Positions 53,072-62,082 of a DNA stretch of 64,000 bases are shown here, piece by piece. This DNA comes from Paenibacillus dendritiformis. GTDB taxonomy: Bacteria; Bacillota; Bacilli; Paenibacillales; Paenibacillaceae. The position numbers and the translations under genes were made by a program. Below the pieces are notes generated by a model that saw only the letters and a list, made by a program, of their open reading frames with translations, was not told the DNA's origin and ran no database searches. Numbering within the stretch: position 1 is the first letter of the stretch; every line of letters begins with the position of its first letter. Location of the stretch: positions 496,001 to 560,000 of the forward strand of contig NZ_AP025344.1 in NCBI RefSeq assembly GCF_021654795.1. Direction: 5' to 3'.

Positions 53072-54433
53072 GTGAAAAACTGGAAAAATATATTGCTGCT
53101 GGCGATCCCCTCGCTGCTCTCCTTCGCGACGCAGACGGTTGTCGGCACGATCAATCTGATTATGGTTGGCCATCTCGGCGCGATTGTCATTGCGATCGTC
53201 GGGGTGGTCAATATTATCATTTACAATGCGTTCGCCCTGTTCTCCGGCATCGGGCATACGGTTAACTATCTCGTCGCGCAGAACTATGGCGCCAATGATA
53301 TGCGTAACGGGATCCGGCGCACCTATATCGCGCTCTACATCAGCGCGTTGGTCGGACTGCTGCTGCTTGTGAGCGGTATCTTTTTCTCCGATCAGATTTT
53401 GTGGCTCACGACCGGCTCGAAGGAGATCGCGGACCAGGGCACTTATTATTTGCAGCTGCGGATTATCGCGCAGGCCTTCGGCGTCGTCTCGTTCGCGCTG
53501 CACGGCTTCCTGCGGGGCGTCGGAGACACCCGCACGTCGATGATTCTGTCCATCGTCAGCAATGTGACGATTGTAACGCTCGTCTACGCGCTGACGTTTG
53601 GGCATTTCGGCCTGCCGGAATTGGGGCTGAACGGAGCGGGTTATGCGATTCTGGCCGGGGAAGCGGTCGGCTTCGTGCTGGCGCTGTTCGTCTTCTTCGT
53701 CGTGAAGCATAAGCAGTTCCATACGCGGACCTGGGTGCGCGCCCGCGCGTCCGAGGTGAAGGAGCTGGGCGGAGAGAGCTTCAAGCTCGGCCTGCAGGAA
53801 TTCTCGATGAGCCTCTCCATGTTCATCTTCACGATGTTCGTCGCTCGGCTGGGCACGACCGCTCTGGCGGCCAACGAGATTGCCTTGAATGTGATGGCCT
53901 TCGGCTTCATGCCGGCGTTCGCTTTCGGCGCGACGGCGACGATCATGGTCGGGCAGGAGGTCGGGCGCGGCGAGCCGCTCAAGGGCCGGCGCGCCGGAAC
54001 GGACGTCGCGATTATGGGCTCCATCTTCATCCTGCTGCTGGGCGCGGCGGAATTCGTCTTCGCGGAGCCGATTGCCCGGCTGTACAACAGCACCGAACCG
54101 GAAGTGTTCCATCTGGCCGGAATTCTGATTATGACGTCGGCGTTCCTGCAGTTGTTCGATGCGCTGTACAATTTCTACGCCGGCGCTCTGCGCGGAATCG
54201 GGGACACGACCTTCCTGATGCGCGCGTCGCTCGTGACGAGCTGGCTTATTTTCGTGCCGCTGGCTTATTTGTTCATTTATGTGTTCGAATGGGGCAGCAT
54301 CGGCGCATGGCTGTCGCTGTACCTGTATTTGATGGTGCTGGGCCTCTCGCTCATGGTTCGGTTCTACCGTACCGATTGGAGCGGAATCACGATCCGGAAG
54401 TCCGCATCGGCCGAGCATTCCGCGGGAATGTAA
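53072..54433 (+). CDS. MATE-family efflux transporter
   Basis: 453 residues with 12 membrane segments of the MOP/MATE type: IPSLLSFATQTVVGTINLIMVGHLG at the start, then GIGHTVNYLVAQNYGANDM and LRGVGDTRTSMIL. The second half repeats the pattern with AFGATATIMVGQEVG and LRGIGDTTFLMRAS. A drug/sodium or proton antiporter of unknown substrate. The start at GTG 53072 (MKNWKNILLL) is 8 bases after AAAGGTGG; a GTG four codons upstream lies within that site. Single gene. Confidence 0.9.
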   Translation: MKNWKNILLLAIPSLLSFATQTVVGTINLIMVGHLGAIVIAIVGVVNIIIYNAFALFSGIGHTVNYLVAQNYGANDMRNGIRRTYIALYISALVGLLLLVSGIFFSDQILWLTTGSKEIADQGTYYLQLRIIAQAFGVVSFALHGFLRGVGDTRTSMILSIVSNVTIVTLVYALTFGHFGLPELGLNGAGYAILAGEAVGFVLALFVFFVVKHKQFHTRTWVRARASEVKELGGESFKLGLQEFSMSLSMFIFTMFVARLGTTALAANEIALNVMAFGFMPAFAFGATATIMVGQEVGRGEPLKGRRAGTDVAIMGSIFILLLGAAEFVFAEPIARLYNSTEPEVFHLAGILIMTSAFLQLFDALYNFYAGALRGIGDTTFLMRASLVTSWLIFVPLAYLFIYVFEWGSIGAWLSLYLYLMVLGLSLMVRFYRTDWSGITIRKSASAEHSAGM

Positions 54434-54672
54434 GGAATGGCTGCCGCCGTCTCCTGGAATGGGGATGGCGGCCGTTGTCTGCTGCGGGTTATTGATCGTG
54501 TGAAATTATCCCTCCTTTATACAATAATATCCCTGCCAAACGCGGAAGAAAGAAATATAATGGGATTGCCGTGACTCGCCATGATCCCGGGCTTCCCGGC
54601 AGGTTCCATGAGGGAGGTGAGACCACCGATATAACCGCCGCTGTATACCGCAGATTCTGGCAGTTCAAGCTT

Positions 54673-54770
54673 CTAGCTGTACCACGCTAGCTATACCGCA
54701 CCGGCCATACCGCACAAGCTATACCGCACAAGCTATACCACGCTAGCTGTACCGCACTGGCTGTACCGCA
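54673..54770 (+). repeat. Seven tandem 14-nt repeats
   Basis: Seven consecutive units of exactly 14 bases, such as CTAGCTATACCGCA and CAAGCTATACCGCA, lie 100 bases before the SLH chitinase gene. Units alternate between ACCACG and ACCGCA endings. The rest of 54434-54870 has no gene. Confidence 0.8.
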
Positions 54771-54870
54771 GATGTTCCGCCGCATCCATTTTCCATCATG
54801 TTCAACCCGCATTCGTGATTGTTCAGGCTATTCCGCATGCTGGAATCACAACGCTATGGGGGTGTAAAAA

Positions 54871-57210
54871 ATGAAAACGCTTAAATGGAACCGCGCCCGA
54901 AAAATGCTGGCGCTCGTGCTGACCATTGTCCTGGCCTTGTCTTCGGCTGCCGCGGCTTCGGCTGCGCCGGCTCGCGTTCAAGACATCGGGGGCCATTGGG
55001 CGGAAAAGGCGATGACGGAATGGAGAGACAAGGGACTGCTTCGCGGCTATGCCGACGGTTCCTTGCAGCCGAACCGGGCCGTGTCGCGAGCGGAGTTCGC
55101 CGCATTGATGAATCGGGCCTTCCAGCTCACGGCCATGAAGGACATTTCGTTTACGGACGTGGCCGCTTCCTCCTGGGAATACGATGAAGTGAGGAAGGCG
55201 GTCAAAGCCGGATTCGCGGCAGGCTTCCCGGACGGCACATTCCGCCCCTCGCTTCCGGTCAGCCGGCAGGAGGCGGCGGTCATGCTTAACCGGATGCTGC
55301 CGGCGGATGGGCCGAAGGGGGAGCTCAACTCCTTCACCGATCATAAGGAAATTGCGTCATGGGCCAGGGACGCCGTGAGCGCGCTGCTCGCCGCCGGATG
55401 GCTCAAGGGCTATATTGACGATACGATTCGCCCTAAGGCGAAGATGACGCGGGCGGAGGCGGTCATCCTCCTGGATCGCGCATTGCAGAGCAAGCTCGGG
55501 GGAGGCGAGGAGCAGCCGGAATCAGGCAAGGGCACGGATAAGGAAAACGACAAGGATAAGGAGGGAGATCATAAACAGGATCCGGTGAGCAGGGCCCCTA
55601 GCTCTAGCGGCGGCAGCTCTTCCTCGGGCGGAGGCTCCTCCTCCGGCGGGGGGACCGCTCCCCCGGGGGACAGCAGCGCACCGGCCGCGCCGATCGTGAC
55701 CGGCGTAAGCGAAGGGAAGACCTATACGATCGGCGTCGTGCCGGCCTGGAAGGCGGAGAGCGGCACGAGCGTGAGCGCGACCTTGAACGGAGCGGCATAC
55801 GCGAAGGGCGCCGCAATCAAGGAGGAGGGCGAGTACGCCTTAACCGTAACCGCGACCAAAGCGACGAACGGCAAACAGGCAAGCACGACCGTCCGGTTCA
55901 AGATCGAGCATGCGAAGCGGTTGATCGCTTACGTGCCGGGGTGGGTAGACTGGTCGGAAGCGAACCCGATCGATGCGTCGAAGCTGACGCATATCTATTA
56001 TGCCTTCGCCCATATCAAAGACGGTAAAGTCATTCATATCCCGGATCAGAACGACGAGGAGAATCTGGCGTACTTCAGCCGATTGAAGGCGGAGAATCCG
56101 CATTTGCGGGTCCTGATCTCGATTGGGGGCTGGGGAGCGGACGGCTTCTCCGATGCCGCCCTGACGGAAGAATCGCGGGCCGCGCTCGCGGAGAGCGCCA
56201 TGGCTTGGGTGGAACAGTATCAGCTTGACGGGGTCGACCTCGATTGGGAATATCCGACGCAGAGCCCTGACGGCATCGTGAAGGCACGGCCGGAAGACAA
56301 GCAGAACTTCACTATGCTGTTGGAAGAATTCCGGAAGCAGCTTGACGCGAAGGGGGAGGCCGACGGCAAATATTATGAGCTGGCCATTGCGGTCGGTTCG
56401 ACGCAGACGTATTTGAACGGCGTCGAGATCGAGAAGATTCATCCGCATGTGGACAGTATCATGCTGATGACGTATGACTACTCCGGCGGCTGGATGAACA
56501 CGACGGCGCATCATACGAATCTGTACGGCGGCGGGCTGAGCGGGGATGCGACCGTGAAGCTGTATCTGTCCAATGGGGTGCCGGCCGCCAAGCTCGTGCT
56601 CGGAGCGGCGTTCTACGCCCATATGTGGACCGATGTGCAGTCGGCGGAGAATAACGGCCTCGGGCAGCGGGCTGCTCCGAGCTGGCTGACGCCGAGCTAT
56701 AGGGAAGTCCTCACGGAATACACTGTCACGAGCAGCACCTACGGGAAGCTCGCTTTCACCCGGTACTGGGATGAAGCCGCCCAGGCGCCGTACCTGTTCG
56801 ACGGCAGCACCTGGCTGACGTATGACGATCCGGACTCCGTCGCGGCCAAAGGCAAGTATGCGCTGGAGCATGGCTTGGGCGGCGTCATGCTGTGGGAATA
56901 CAGTCACGATCCGTCCGGGGTTTTGGTCGATGCCCTCTACCAATCGCTCCGAGGCGCTTACCAATCCGACGCGACCATGCCGGATGCCCCGGCCGTCACG
57001 GGAGTCGATCACGGGCAGTCGTACACCGGACCGGCCGCCGCCGATTGGGCGGATGAACCGGGGACGTTCCGCGTCGGCAAGCTGAACGGCGAGCCTTATG
57101 TTCGCGGCACCTTGATACAGGAGCCGGGCTATTATGTTCTCGTCGTCGCGTCGGTTCATCTCCGCAGCGGCAAGGCTGTGACGACGACGATTGAGTTTAC
57201 CGTGGAGTAG
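54871..57210 (+). CDS. S-layer-anchored GH18 chitinase
   Basis: 779 residues. A signal peptide (1-32, cleavage near ASA-A) is followed by three SLH domains (about 35-205; DIGGHWAEKAMTEW, FTDVAASSWEYDEVRKAV, SFTDHKEIASWARDAV). A charged linker with a Ser/Gly run (205-270) comes next, then an Ig-like module (275-345) and the GH18 barrel (348-710) with catalytic Glu460 in DGVDLDWEYP. SIGGWG and MTYDYSGGW are also present. A second Ig-like module closes the protein. The SLH domains would bind pyruvylated secondary wall polymer. It degrades chitin or related glycans at the surface, which fits the NagP-like importer upstream. GGGGGTG precedes the ATG. Confidence 0.93.
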   Translation: MKTLKWNRARKMLALVLTIVLALSSAAAASAAPARVQDIGGHWAEKAMTEWRDKGLLRGYADGSLQPNRAVSRAEFAALMNRAFQLTAMKDISFTDVAASSWEYDEVRKAVKAGFAAGFPDGTFRPSLPVSRQEAAVMLNRMLPADGPKGELNSFTDHKEIASWARDAVSALLAAGWLKGYIDDTIRPKAKMTRAEAVILLDRALQSKLGGGEEQPESGKGTDKENDKDKEGDHKQDPVSRAPSSSGGSSSSGGGSSSGGGTAPPGDSSAPAAPIVTGVSEGKTYTIGVVPAWKAESGTSVSATLNGAAYAKGAAIKEEGEYALTVTATKATNGKQASTTVRFKIEHAKRLIAYVPGWVDWSEANPIDASKLTHIYYAFAHIKDGKVIHIPDQNDEENLAYFSRLKAENPHLRVLISIGGWGADGFSDAALTEESRAALAESAMAWVEQYQLDGVDLDWEYPTQSPDGIVKARPEDKQNFTMLLEEFRKQLDAKGEADGKYYELAIAVGSTQTYLNGVEIEKIHPHVDSIMLMTYDYSGGWMNTTAHHTNLYGGGLSGDATVKLYLSNGVPAAKLVLGAAFYAHMWTDVQSAENNGLGQRAAPSWLTPSYREVLTEYTVTSSTYGKLAFTRYWDEAAQAPYLFDGSTWLTYDDPDSVAAKGKYALEHGLGGVMLWEYSHDPSGVLVDALYQSLRGAYQSDATMPDAPAVTGVDHGQSYTGPAAADWADEPGTFRVGKLNGEPYVRGTLIQEPGYYVLVVASVHLRSGKAVTTTIEFTVE

Positions 57211-57244
57211 GCGGATACGCCTTCGGTCACGAAAGGGGCAGGGG

Positions 57245-57502
57245 CTGTCCCATCTGTTAGTGTGAAAGTACAGTGGCGGCAGCCCCTTCCTGCTTCAGAC
57301 AGCGCAGCTTGCCGAAAAAGCTGCAAAACTACAGTATTCTGCTTGCGACATTTCCTCCGTTATCGAAATCCTGCAAAACAGCATCAATTGAAGCCCTTCC
57401 TAGGGATGGAAAGCCAATATCAGCGAAAATGATGCGCTTTTGCAGGAATTTCATCGGAAATGGGTAGAAACGATGCAAAATCCTGTATAAATGCAGGATT
57501 CA
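57245..57502 (-). repeat. Structured intergenic repeat R2, copy 4 (inverted)
   Basis: The GC stem GGGGCTGTCCC/GGCAGCCCC comes first, then GAAAAAGCTGCAAAACTACA. The long inverted repeat follows, with arms starting TCCTGCAAAACAGCATCA (near 57379) and ending GCGCTTTTGCAGGA (near 57445). It is uninterrupted and lies between the convergent ends of the chitinase gene and the PfkB kinase gene. Confidence 0.65.
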
Positions 57503-57518
57503 CCGCCTCGGCTGGCCG

Positions 57519-57638
57519 CCGCCGCTGCCAGGGTCGCTCCTGGCGTCGCTGCTGGTGCCGCTGCTAGGGTCGCTCCTGGCGTCGCTCCTGGCATCGCTGC
57601 TGGTGCCGCTGCCAGGGTGGCTGCTGGTGCCCCTGCTG
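57519..57638. repeat. Ala/Pro-coding minisatellite directly downstream of the PfkB kinase stop
   Basis: About 120 bases of 12/36-nt tandem repeats. Read on the minus strand in the frame of the preceding kinase gene, they encode ATLAAAPAATPG-like units and stay open for about 70 codons after the kinase's TAG stop. Confidence 0.7.
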
Positions 57639-57669
57639 GATTGAGCCGGGCCGGCGCCGCTCCATCAAG

Positions 57670-58584
57670 CTACAGGCTCCATCTCCCTCCTTGCTGCTGC
57701 ACGACCTGCCCCGCAATGTCGTTGCCGAGCAGGCAGGCCTCCCGGAGCGGCCAGCCGCTGGCAAGGCCGGCGATGAAGGCGCCCGTATGCGAGTCGCCGG
57801 CTCCGATCGTGTCGACGACGGTGACTTGGCCGGCCGGCAATACTTCGCTTCCTTCCGGCGTGCAGAGCAGCGTGCCGTCCCGGCCCAGCGTCACCACGAC
57901 GGGCTGGCCGGTCTGCCGGCACGCCTCCCGAACGGCGTCATGCAGTTCCTGCACACCCGTTAATCCGCTCAGCTCCGCGCGGTTCAAATGCAGGATCGTA
58001 TTCATGCCGAGCACGCGCCGCAGCGTCTCCCGATCGAGATACCCCACTCTTGGGCTCGGATCGAATATGATACGGCAGGTTGCTTGTCTGGCCGCCAACG
58101 CGTCCAGAATGACGCGGCCGGAAGGCCCCTCCAGTTCGTAGCCGCTCAAGTAGATATAATCATACTGGCCCAGGTCGTGCCGTTCGAACCACGCCGGCTT
58201 CCATTTCGTCTCGATTCCGGGGATCGTAATGAACGTTCGTTCGCCATCCTGCTCGACAATCGACAGATTCCAGCCGTTATCGCCGCTATCCTCTTCGATC
58301 AGCAGCGGATAGCCGTCGGCCTGCAGTTGCTTCCGGATCATATCCGCATAGGCGCCTGCCCCTACGGGGACGAACAGATCATGATCGACCCGCAATTGCT
58401 TCAAAATATGGGCCACGTTGTAGGCGCATCCGCCGACAAGGGTCTCCCGGTGCTCGGCCGCGGCATCGTCTCCGGTTCGGGGCAGCGAATCCAGTTGAAT
58501 AATCACATCGATGACGGCGGCGCCGAGCACGAGCACTTTTGCATCGCTCCGCGTATTTTTCAGTCGAGATATCCGATCAGCCAC
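57670..58584 (-). CDS. PfkB-family carbohydrate/nucleoside kinase (YegV-like context)
   Basis: 304 residues of the ribokinase/PfkB family: VLVLGAAVIDVII start, GGCAYNVAHIL sugar-site motif, and DTIGAGDSHTGAF with the catalytic Asp. The GTG start is preceded by TAGGAGGG and lies 12 bases after the NCS1 permease gene. With a permease, an ADP-ribosylglycohydrolase and a GntR regulator, it probably phosphorylates the sugar or nucleoside freed in that pathway. It ends at TAG; an in-frame Ala/Pro-rich extension follows in the DNA but is not translated unless the stop is read through. Confidence 0.82.
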   Translation of the reverse strand: MADRISRLKNTRSDAKVLVLGAAVIDVIIQLDSLPRTGDDAAAEHRETLVGGCAYNVAHILKQLRVDHDLFVPVGAGAYADMIRKQLQADGYPLLIEEDSGDNGWNLSIVEQDGERTFITIPGIETKWKPAWFERHDLGQYDYIYLSGYELEGPSGRVILDALAARQATCRIIFDPSPRVGYLDRETLRRVLGMNTILHLNRAELSGLTGVQELHDAVREACRQTGQPVVVTLGRDGTLLCTPEGSEVLPAGQVTVVDTIGAGDSHTGAFIAGLASGWPLREACLLGNDIAGQVVQQQGGRWSL

Positions 58585-58596
58585 TTCGATTCCCTC

Positions 58597-59955
58597 CTAT
58601 TTCCGGGTGGTAACGGTTAACAGAACAGAATAGACAACCGCGCTTGCGGCGAAGGCCAGGAGTACGCCCAGACTGTTGTCCTGGAACATGCCTTTGGCAA
58701 AAGGCCCGTCGAAAAACGGGGAATTGGTGAACAGGAACCCGGCGAGCACCCCGGCCAGCCAACTGGATACCCCGCCATAATTAACCTTGTTGTAGTCCGG
58801 ATCCGTGAGCAGGCGCGGGTCGTACCCTGCTGTCTTTCTGATTTTGACATAGTCGATGAGGAAGATCGCCGCCCACGCCGCCATGCCGATGCCGAGCAAG
58901 CCCAGGAATGTCTGGAAGTTGCCCATGAAATCCTCGGATACGAACAGCGTGTATACCGGAATCAAAATCAGAAACAACGAATGTATGATAATCGATGTGG
59001 ACTCTTTCACTCGAATGTTTAAGGTTTCCAGGTTGACCCGCGCCGACTTCAAACCGATAATGCATTGCGGAATCAAGCCGCCCAGAGCGGTGACAAAGTA
59101 AAGCACCGTCATCCAGCGCGGCAGCGCCTGGCTGATGACCTCGATCGGGTTGGCCGAGACCGCCAAGTCCGGCACCGATGTGCTCATCAGCACGCCGACG
59201 CTCATGATGACGAACAGCGGAATGAATGCCCCGAAGGTGACGCGGGCGACGATGGAGCGGGATGATTGATCCGGCTTCTGGTAGCAGCTATAGTCGGCGG
59301 AAGCGATCGACCAGCTGATCCCGGTGCCGGCCATAATGATCGATACCGCGGGCAAGAAGCCTGTTAACCAGTTGCCATTGCTCATATTCATCAATTCCGT
59401 CCAATTTGTTTTCGGAATCAGGATCAGCAGGACGAGAAGCGTCAACCCGCCAAAGACATAGGTGAAAAAGGTTTGGATTTTGACGAGCGCTTCTTGGCCG
59501 AACATGCTGGAGCCGATGATGAGCGCGGCGAAGGCCAGCAAACAGATCAGCGTCAACAATGGATTGGAACCGATGCCGAACACGCTGAACAGCGCCAAGA
59601 GCGTCAATGTTCCGGTCACGACGCCGACCGCGAGCCAGCCGACCAGGTTAATCCAGCCCATAAATGTCGGAATATAATTGCCTCGGAAGCCGAAGGCGGC
59701 TCTGGACAGCACGAAGGTCGTCGTGCCCGCATCTCTTCCGGCCAAGCTTAGATAGCCTACCAAGGCGAAGGAGAGCGCCCCTGCGGCCGCCGCCAGCAGA
59801 GATTGCAGGAAGCTTAATTGAAACCCGACAATCATCGCGCCATAGACGACGCCCAAAATTCCGATGTTGCCGGCAAACCAAATGAAAAACAATTCCTTGG
59901 GGGTTCCTTTTCTGTCCGAAGCGGGGATAAATACCGAAGATTCCGGCGTGTTCAT
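58597..59955 (-). CDS. NCS1-family nucleobase/nucleoside permease
   Basis: 452 residues, about 12 membrane segments, of the cytosine/purines/uracil/thiamine/allantoin permease family. TPKELFFIWFAGNIGILGVVYG is the typical first segment, FVLSRAAFGFRGNYIPTF the conserved helix-2/3 region, and ISWSIASADYSCYQ the substrate/ion region. The substrate is unknown; a nucleoside or base fits the neighbouring genes. ATG 59955 follows GGGAGG. Second gene of the operon. Confidence 0.85.
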   Translation of the reverse strand: MNTPESSVFIPASDRKGTPKELFFIWFAGNIGILGVVYGAMIVGFQLSFLQSLLAAAAGALSFALVGYLSLAGRDAGTTTFVLSRAAFGFRGNYIPTFMGWINLVGWLAVGVVTGTLTLLALFSVFGIGSNPLLTLICLLAFAALIIGSSMFGQEALVKIQTFFTYVFGGLTLLVLLILIPKTNWTELMNMSNGNWLTGFLPAVSIIMAGTGISWSIASADYSCYQKPDQSSRSIVARVTFGAFIPLFVIMSVGVLMSTSVPDLAVSANPIEVISQALPRWMTVLYFVTALGGLIPQCIIGLKSARVNLETLNIRVKESTSIIIHSLFLILIPVYTLFVSEDFMGNFQTFLGLLGIGMAAWAAIFLIDYVKIRKTAGYDPRLLTDPDYNKVNYGGVSSWLAGVLAGFLFTNSPFFDGPFAKGMFQDNSLGVLLAFAASAVVYSVLLTVTTRK

Positions 59956-60010
59956 TACTATTCCTCCCATGGTATGCGATGTTAGTCTAGCATGGATGCG
60001 CGTACTTCCT

Positions 60011-61006
60011 TCAGTTCCGGTGTCTATGGGAAAGAAGCCGCTTCGCGTAATGATGCAAATCGACGGAATTGCTCTCGTCGATCCGCCCAATCCACAGCGG
60101 ATCGATCGCATCGAGTCCGGCCCTGGCCCCGCAAATGGCGGTCGCCATCGCCCCGATTGTATCGGTATCTCCGCCCAGGTTCGCGCATATCAGGCTGCAG
60201 CGATGAGGGTCCTTGGCGTAGTAAGCTATCGCCAGCGCCGCAGGCACCGACTCGCTCGTCAAGACGCCGCTTCCGATCACGTCGTATATTTTCTGGGAGA
60301 ACCGCTCTTCATCGTGCTCGTACTGCTTCGCGTATTGAAGCGCCAGCTTCAGACGCTCGGCCAACGACGGGCTATAGGTGGCGGCTCCGAGGTGACGCGC
60401 GATATCGTAAGCTTCCAGCGCATCCCGCATCATCGTATCCCAATCCTGATCCTCCAGGGCGGAGCTGACTGCCGCGGCAACCATCGCCGCGCCGCTCACG
60501 GCGACATCGGTCGTATGCGTCACTCGGCTGATGTCGTATACATATTGAGCCAATTCGGCCTTCCGATCCCGGCTGAACAGGCATCCGATCGGAGCGATGC
60601 GCATGGCCGCGCCGTTCGTCTCCGCCCTGGACGTGAAGGGCTCGGGGTCCCGGCCTTCCTTGATCGCTCCCAAGGCCGCCTTGGAGCTCGGCCCGAGAAT
60701 ATTGTTGTCGAAGGCGCCGATTCGATCCGCCCAGTCCAACAGATGCCGGGCGATAATGGAGGTGTCGGGAACAAACTTGTTTTCAATAAGCGCGTCCAAA
60801 ATCAATAACGCCTGCGCCGTATCATCCGTATACTGCCCTTTCGTAAAATTGCAGGCCACTTCGTTTTCCGGCGGCCCGTCGAGAAAATCGGTAATTGTGC
60901 CGAAGTACTCCTTGACCTTGCTTCTTGCCCACAGCTCCGACGGCATGCCCATCGCATCGCCGATGGCCAATCCGTATAGAGCCCCGGCAATTTTTTGCTT
61001 CATCAT
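60011..61006 (-). CDS. ADP-ribosylglycohydrolase family protein (YegU-like)
   Basis: 331 residues. A dinuclear-metal glycohydrolase fold: ALYGLAIGDAMGMPSEL at the start, the metal motif GQYTDDTAQ, and the C-terminal GGDTDTIGAMA. The family removes ADP-ribose from proteins or cleaves related N-glycosides. GAGGTGGAGAT precedes ATG 61006. It is the first gene of the operon with the permease and kinase, downstream of a GntR-type operator, so a catabolic role on a nucleoside-like compound is more likely than protein de-ADP-ribosylation. Confidence 0.87.
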   Translation of the reverse strand: MMKQKIAGALYGLAIGDAMGMPSELWARSKVKEYFGTITDFLDGPPENEVACNFTKGQYTDDTAQALLILDALIENKFVPDTSIIARHLLDWADRIGAFDNNILGPSSKAALGAIKEGRDPEPFTSRAETNGAAMRIAPIGCLFSRDRKAELAQYVYDISRVTHTTDVAVSGAAMVAAAVSSALEDQDWDTMMRDALEAYDIARHLGAATYSPSLAERLKLALQYAKQYEHDEERFSQKIYDVIGSGVLTSESVPAALAIAYYAKDPHRCSLICANLGGDTDTIGAMATAICGARAGLDAIDPLWIGRIDESNSVDLHHYAKRLLSHRHRN

Positions 61007-61049
61007 TACGATCTCCACCTCACTCTATTCACACCTGCACCTTATCCGG

Positions 61050-61061
61050 TTATACGTACAA
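61050..61061. promoter_or_regulatory. GntR-type operator in front of the glycohydrolase operon
   Basis: TTATACGTACAA, one change from a perfect palindrome, within TCCGGTTATACGTACAAGC. The same context occurs at 61872 before the regulator gene. Confidence 0.7.
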
Positions 61062-61144
61062 GCCGGTACAAGCCGGAACGAAAAAAGAGTTCTGCTTGTC
61101 CCTCGCACTCGGGGAAAGAGCAGACGTAAGGTCTCCGTCCATGT

Positions 61145-61846
61145 TCAAATGCTGGCGACAATTTTAAAATTCATATGGGGCCCATAGATGACCTGAACCC
61201 GCTCGATCTCGGCCTCGTCTTCGCTGATAACGGTTCCATTTGCTTGCAGCAGCGGGATGTCCTCTTCATAGGCCAGCAGTTCTTGCGTGCTCTTGTCTCC
61301 CCGAATCGGTTCGATCTGGAGGAGCGCATGCTTGGGAACCGTCTTATATTCCTGCTTCATAATGCTATAGAGCGATTGCCGCGAGAAGTCATACTGATCA
61401 ATGCCCGGGAAAACGGACAGCGGAACCAGCGACGTATCGATCGTTAGCCACAGGGTGGACAGCTTGTTCTGGATCCCTCTTACGCGAACCAGCTTCATCC
61501 ATTCCCGTCCATCCTGCGTCAGGATGCGTTTCTCGACTACTTTCGAGACGGGAATCTCATTCTTCTTCGTCACATAATCGGTAAAGCCGCTGAAGTTCCA
61601 AATATTATGCTTCACTTCCCGGAGGCATACGAAGTTTCCTTTTCCCTGCACTTGCCTTAACAGGCCCTCATGGACCAGATCCGATATCGCTTTGCGTATG
61701 GTTGTCCTTGTGACGCCGTACAGCTTCATCATTTGCGTCTCGGAAGGAATCATGTCCCCCTCCTTATATTTCCCGCGAATAATATCTTGTCTGATGATCC
61801 GCTGCAACTGCACATATAGGGGAGTATAGTCATTGCGGTTAAGCAT
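61145..61846 (-). CDS. GntR-family regulator (HutC/FarR subfamily)
   Basis: 233 residues. The winged HTH (LYVQLQRIIRQDIIRGKYKEGDMIPSETQMMKLYGVTRTTIRKAISDLVHEGLL) is followed by a UTRA ligand domain (WLTIDTSLVPLSVFPG, IEPIRGDKSTQELLAYEEDIPLLQ). GGAGGC lies just upstream of ATG 61846. Operators in its own promoter (61872) and before the glycohydrolase gene (61050) share one sequence, so it controls both itself and the operon. YegW plays this role next to yegTUV in E. coli. Confidence 0.9.
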   Translation of the reverse strand: MLNRNDYTPLYVQLQRIIRQDIIRGKYKEGDMIPSETQMMKLYGVTRTTIRKAISDLVHEGLLRQVQGKGNFVCLREVKHNIWNFSGFTDYVTKKNEIPVSKVVEKRILTQDGREWMKLVRVRGIQNKLSTLWLTIDTSLVPLSVFPGIDQYDFSRQSLYSIMKQEYKTVPKHALLQIEPIRGDKSTQELLAYEEDIPLLQANGTVISEDEAEIERVQVIYGPHMNFKIVASI

Positions 61847-61871
61847 GCAAGCCTCCTTTCCTCTTGTCCGG

Positions 61872-61883
61872 TTGTACGTACAA
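61872..61883. promoter_or_regulatory. GntR-type operator in front of the regulator gene
   Basis: A perfect 12-bp palindrome, TTGTACGTACAA, within GTCCGGTTGTACGTACAAGC. Confidence 0.75.
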
Positions 61884-62082
61884 GCAGTGTATCATAGCGG
61901 AGCGGGTCCGGCAGTTACATTTGTCTCCATGCCGGCGGCCATATTATCGAAACATAATATAACAATCCTTATGTCATATTGGAAGGAACTTCATGTTATC
62001 GTGAAGTTATGTTCACGGGGGAGCCGCAGCGGCAGCCGCTGCACCGGACAACTCAACTTTGTAGAGATAGGGAGATGATTTG

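Noticed and set aside
54673..54770. 14-nt repeats considered as a CRISPR or an attachment site
   Set aside because: No spacers, no integrase nearby, and units too short.
57491..58141. Plus-strand frame starting MQDSPPRLAAAAARVAPG
   Set aside because: It is a low-complexity translation of the minisatellite continuing antisense to the PfkB kinase. No ribosome site and no recognisable domain.
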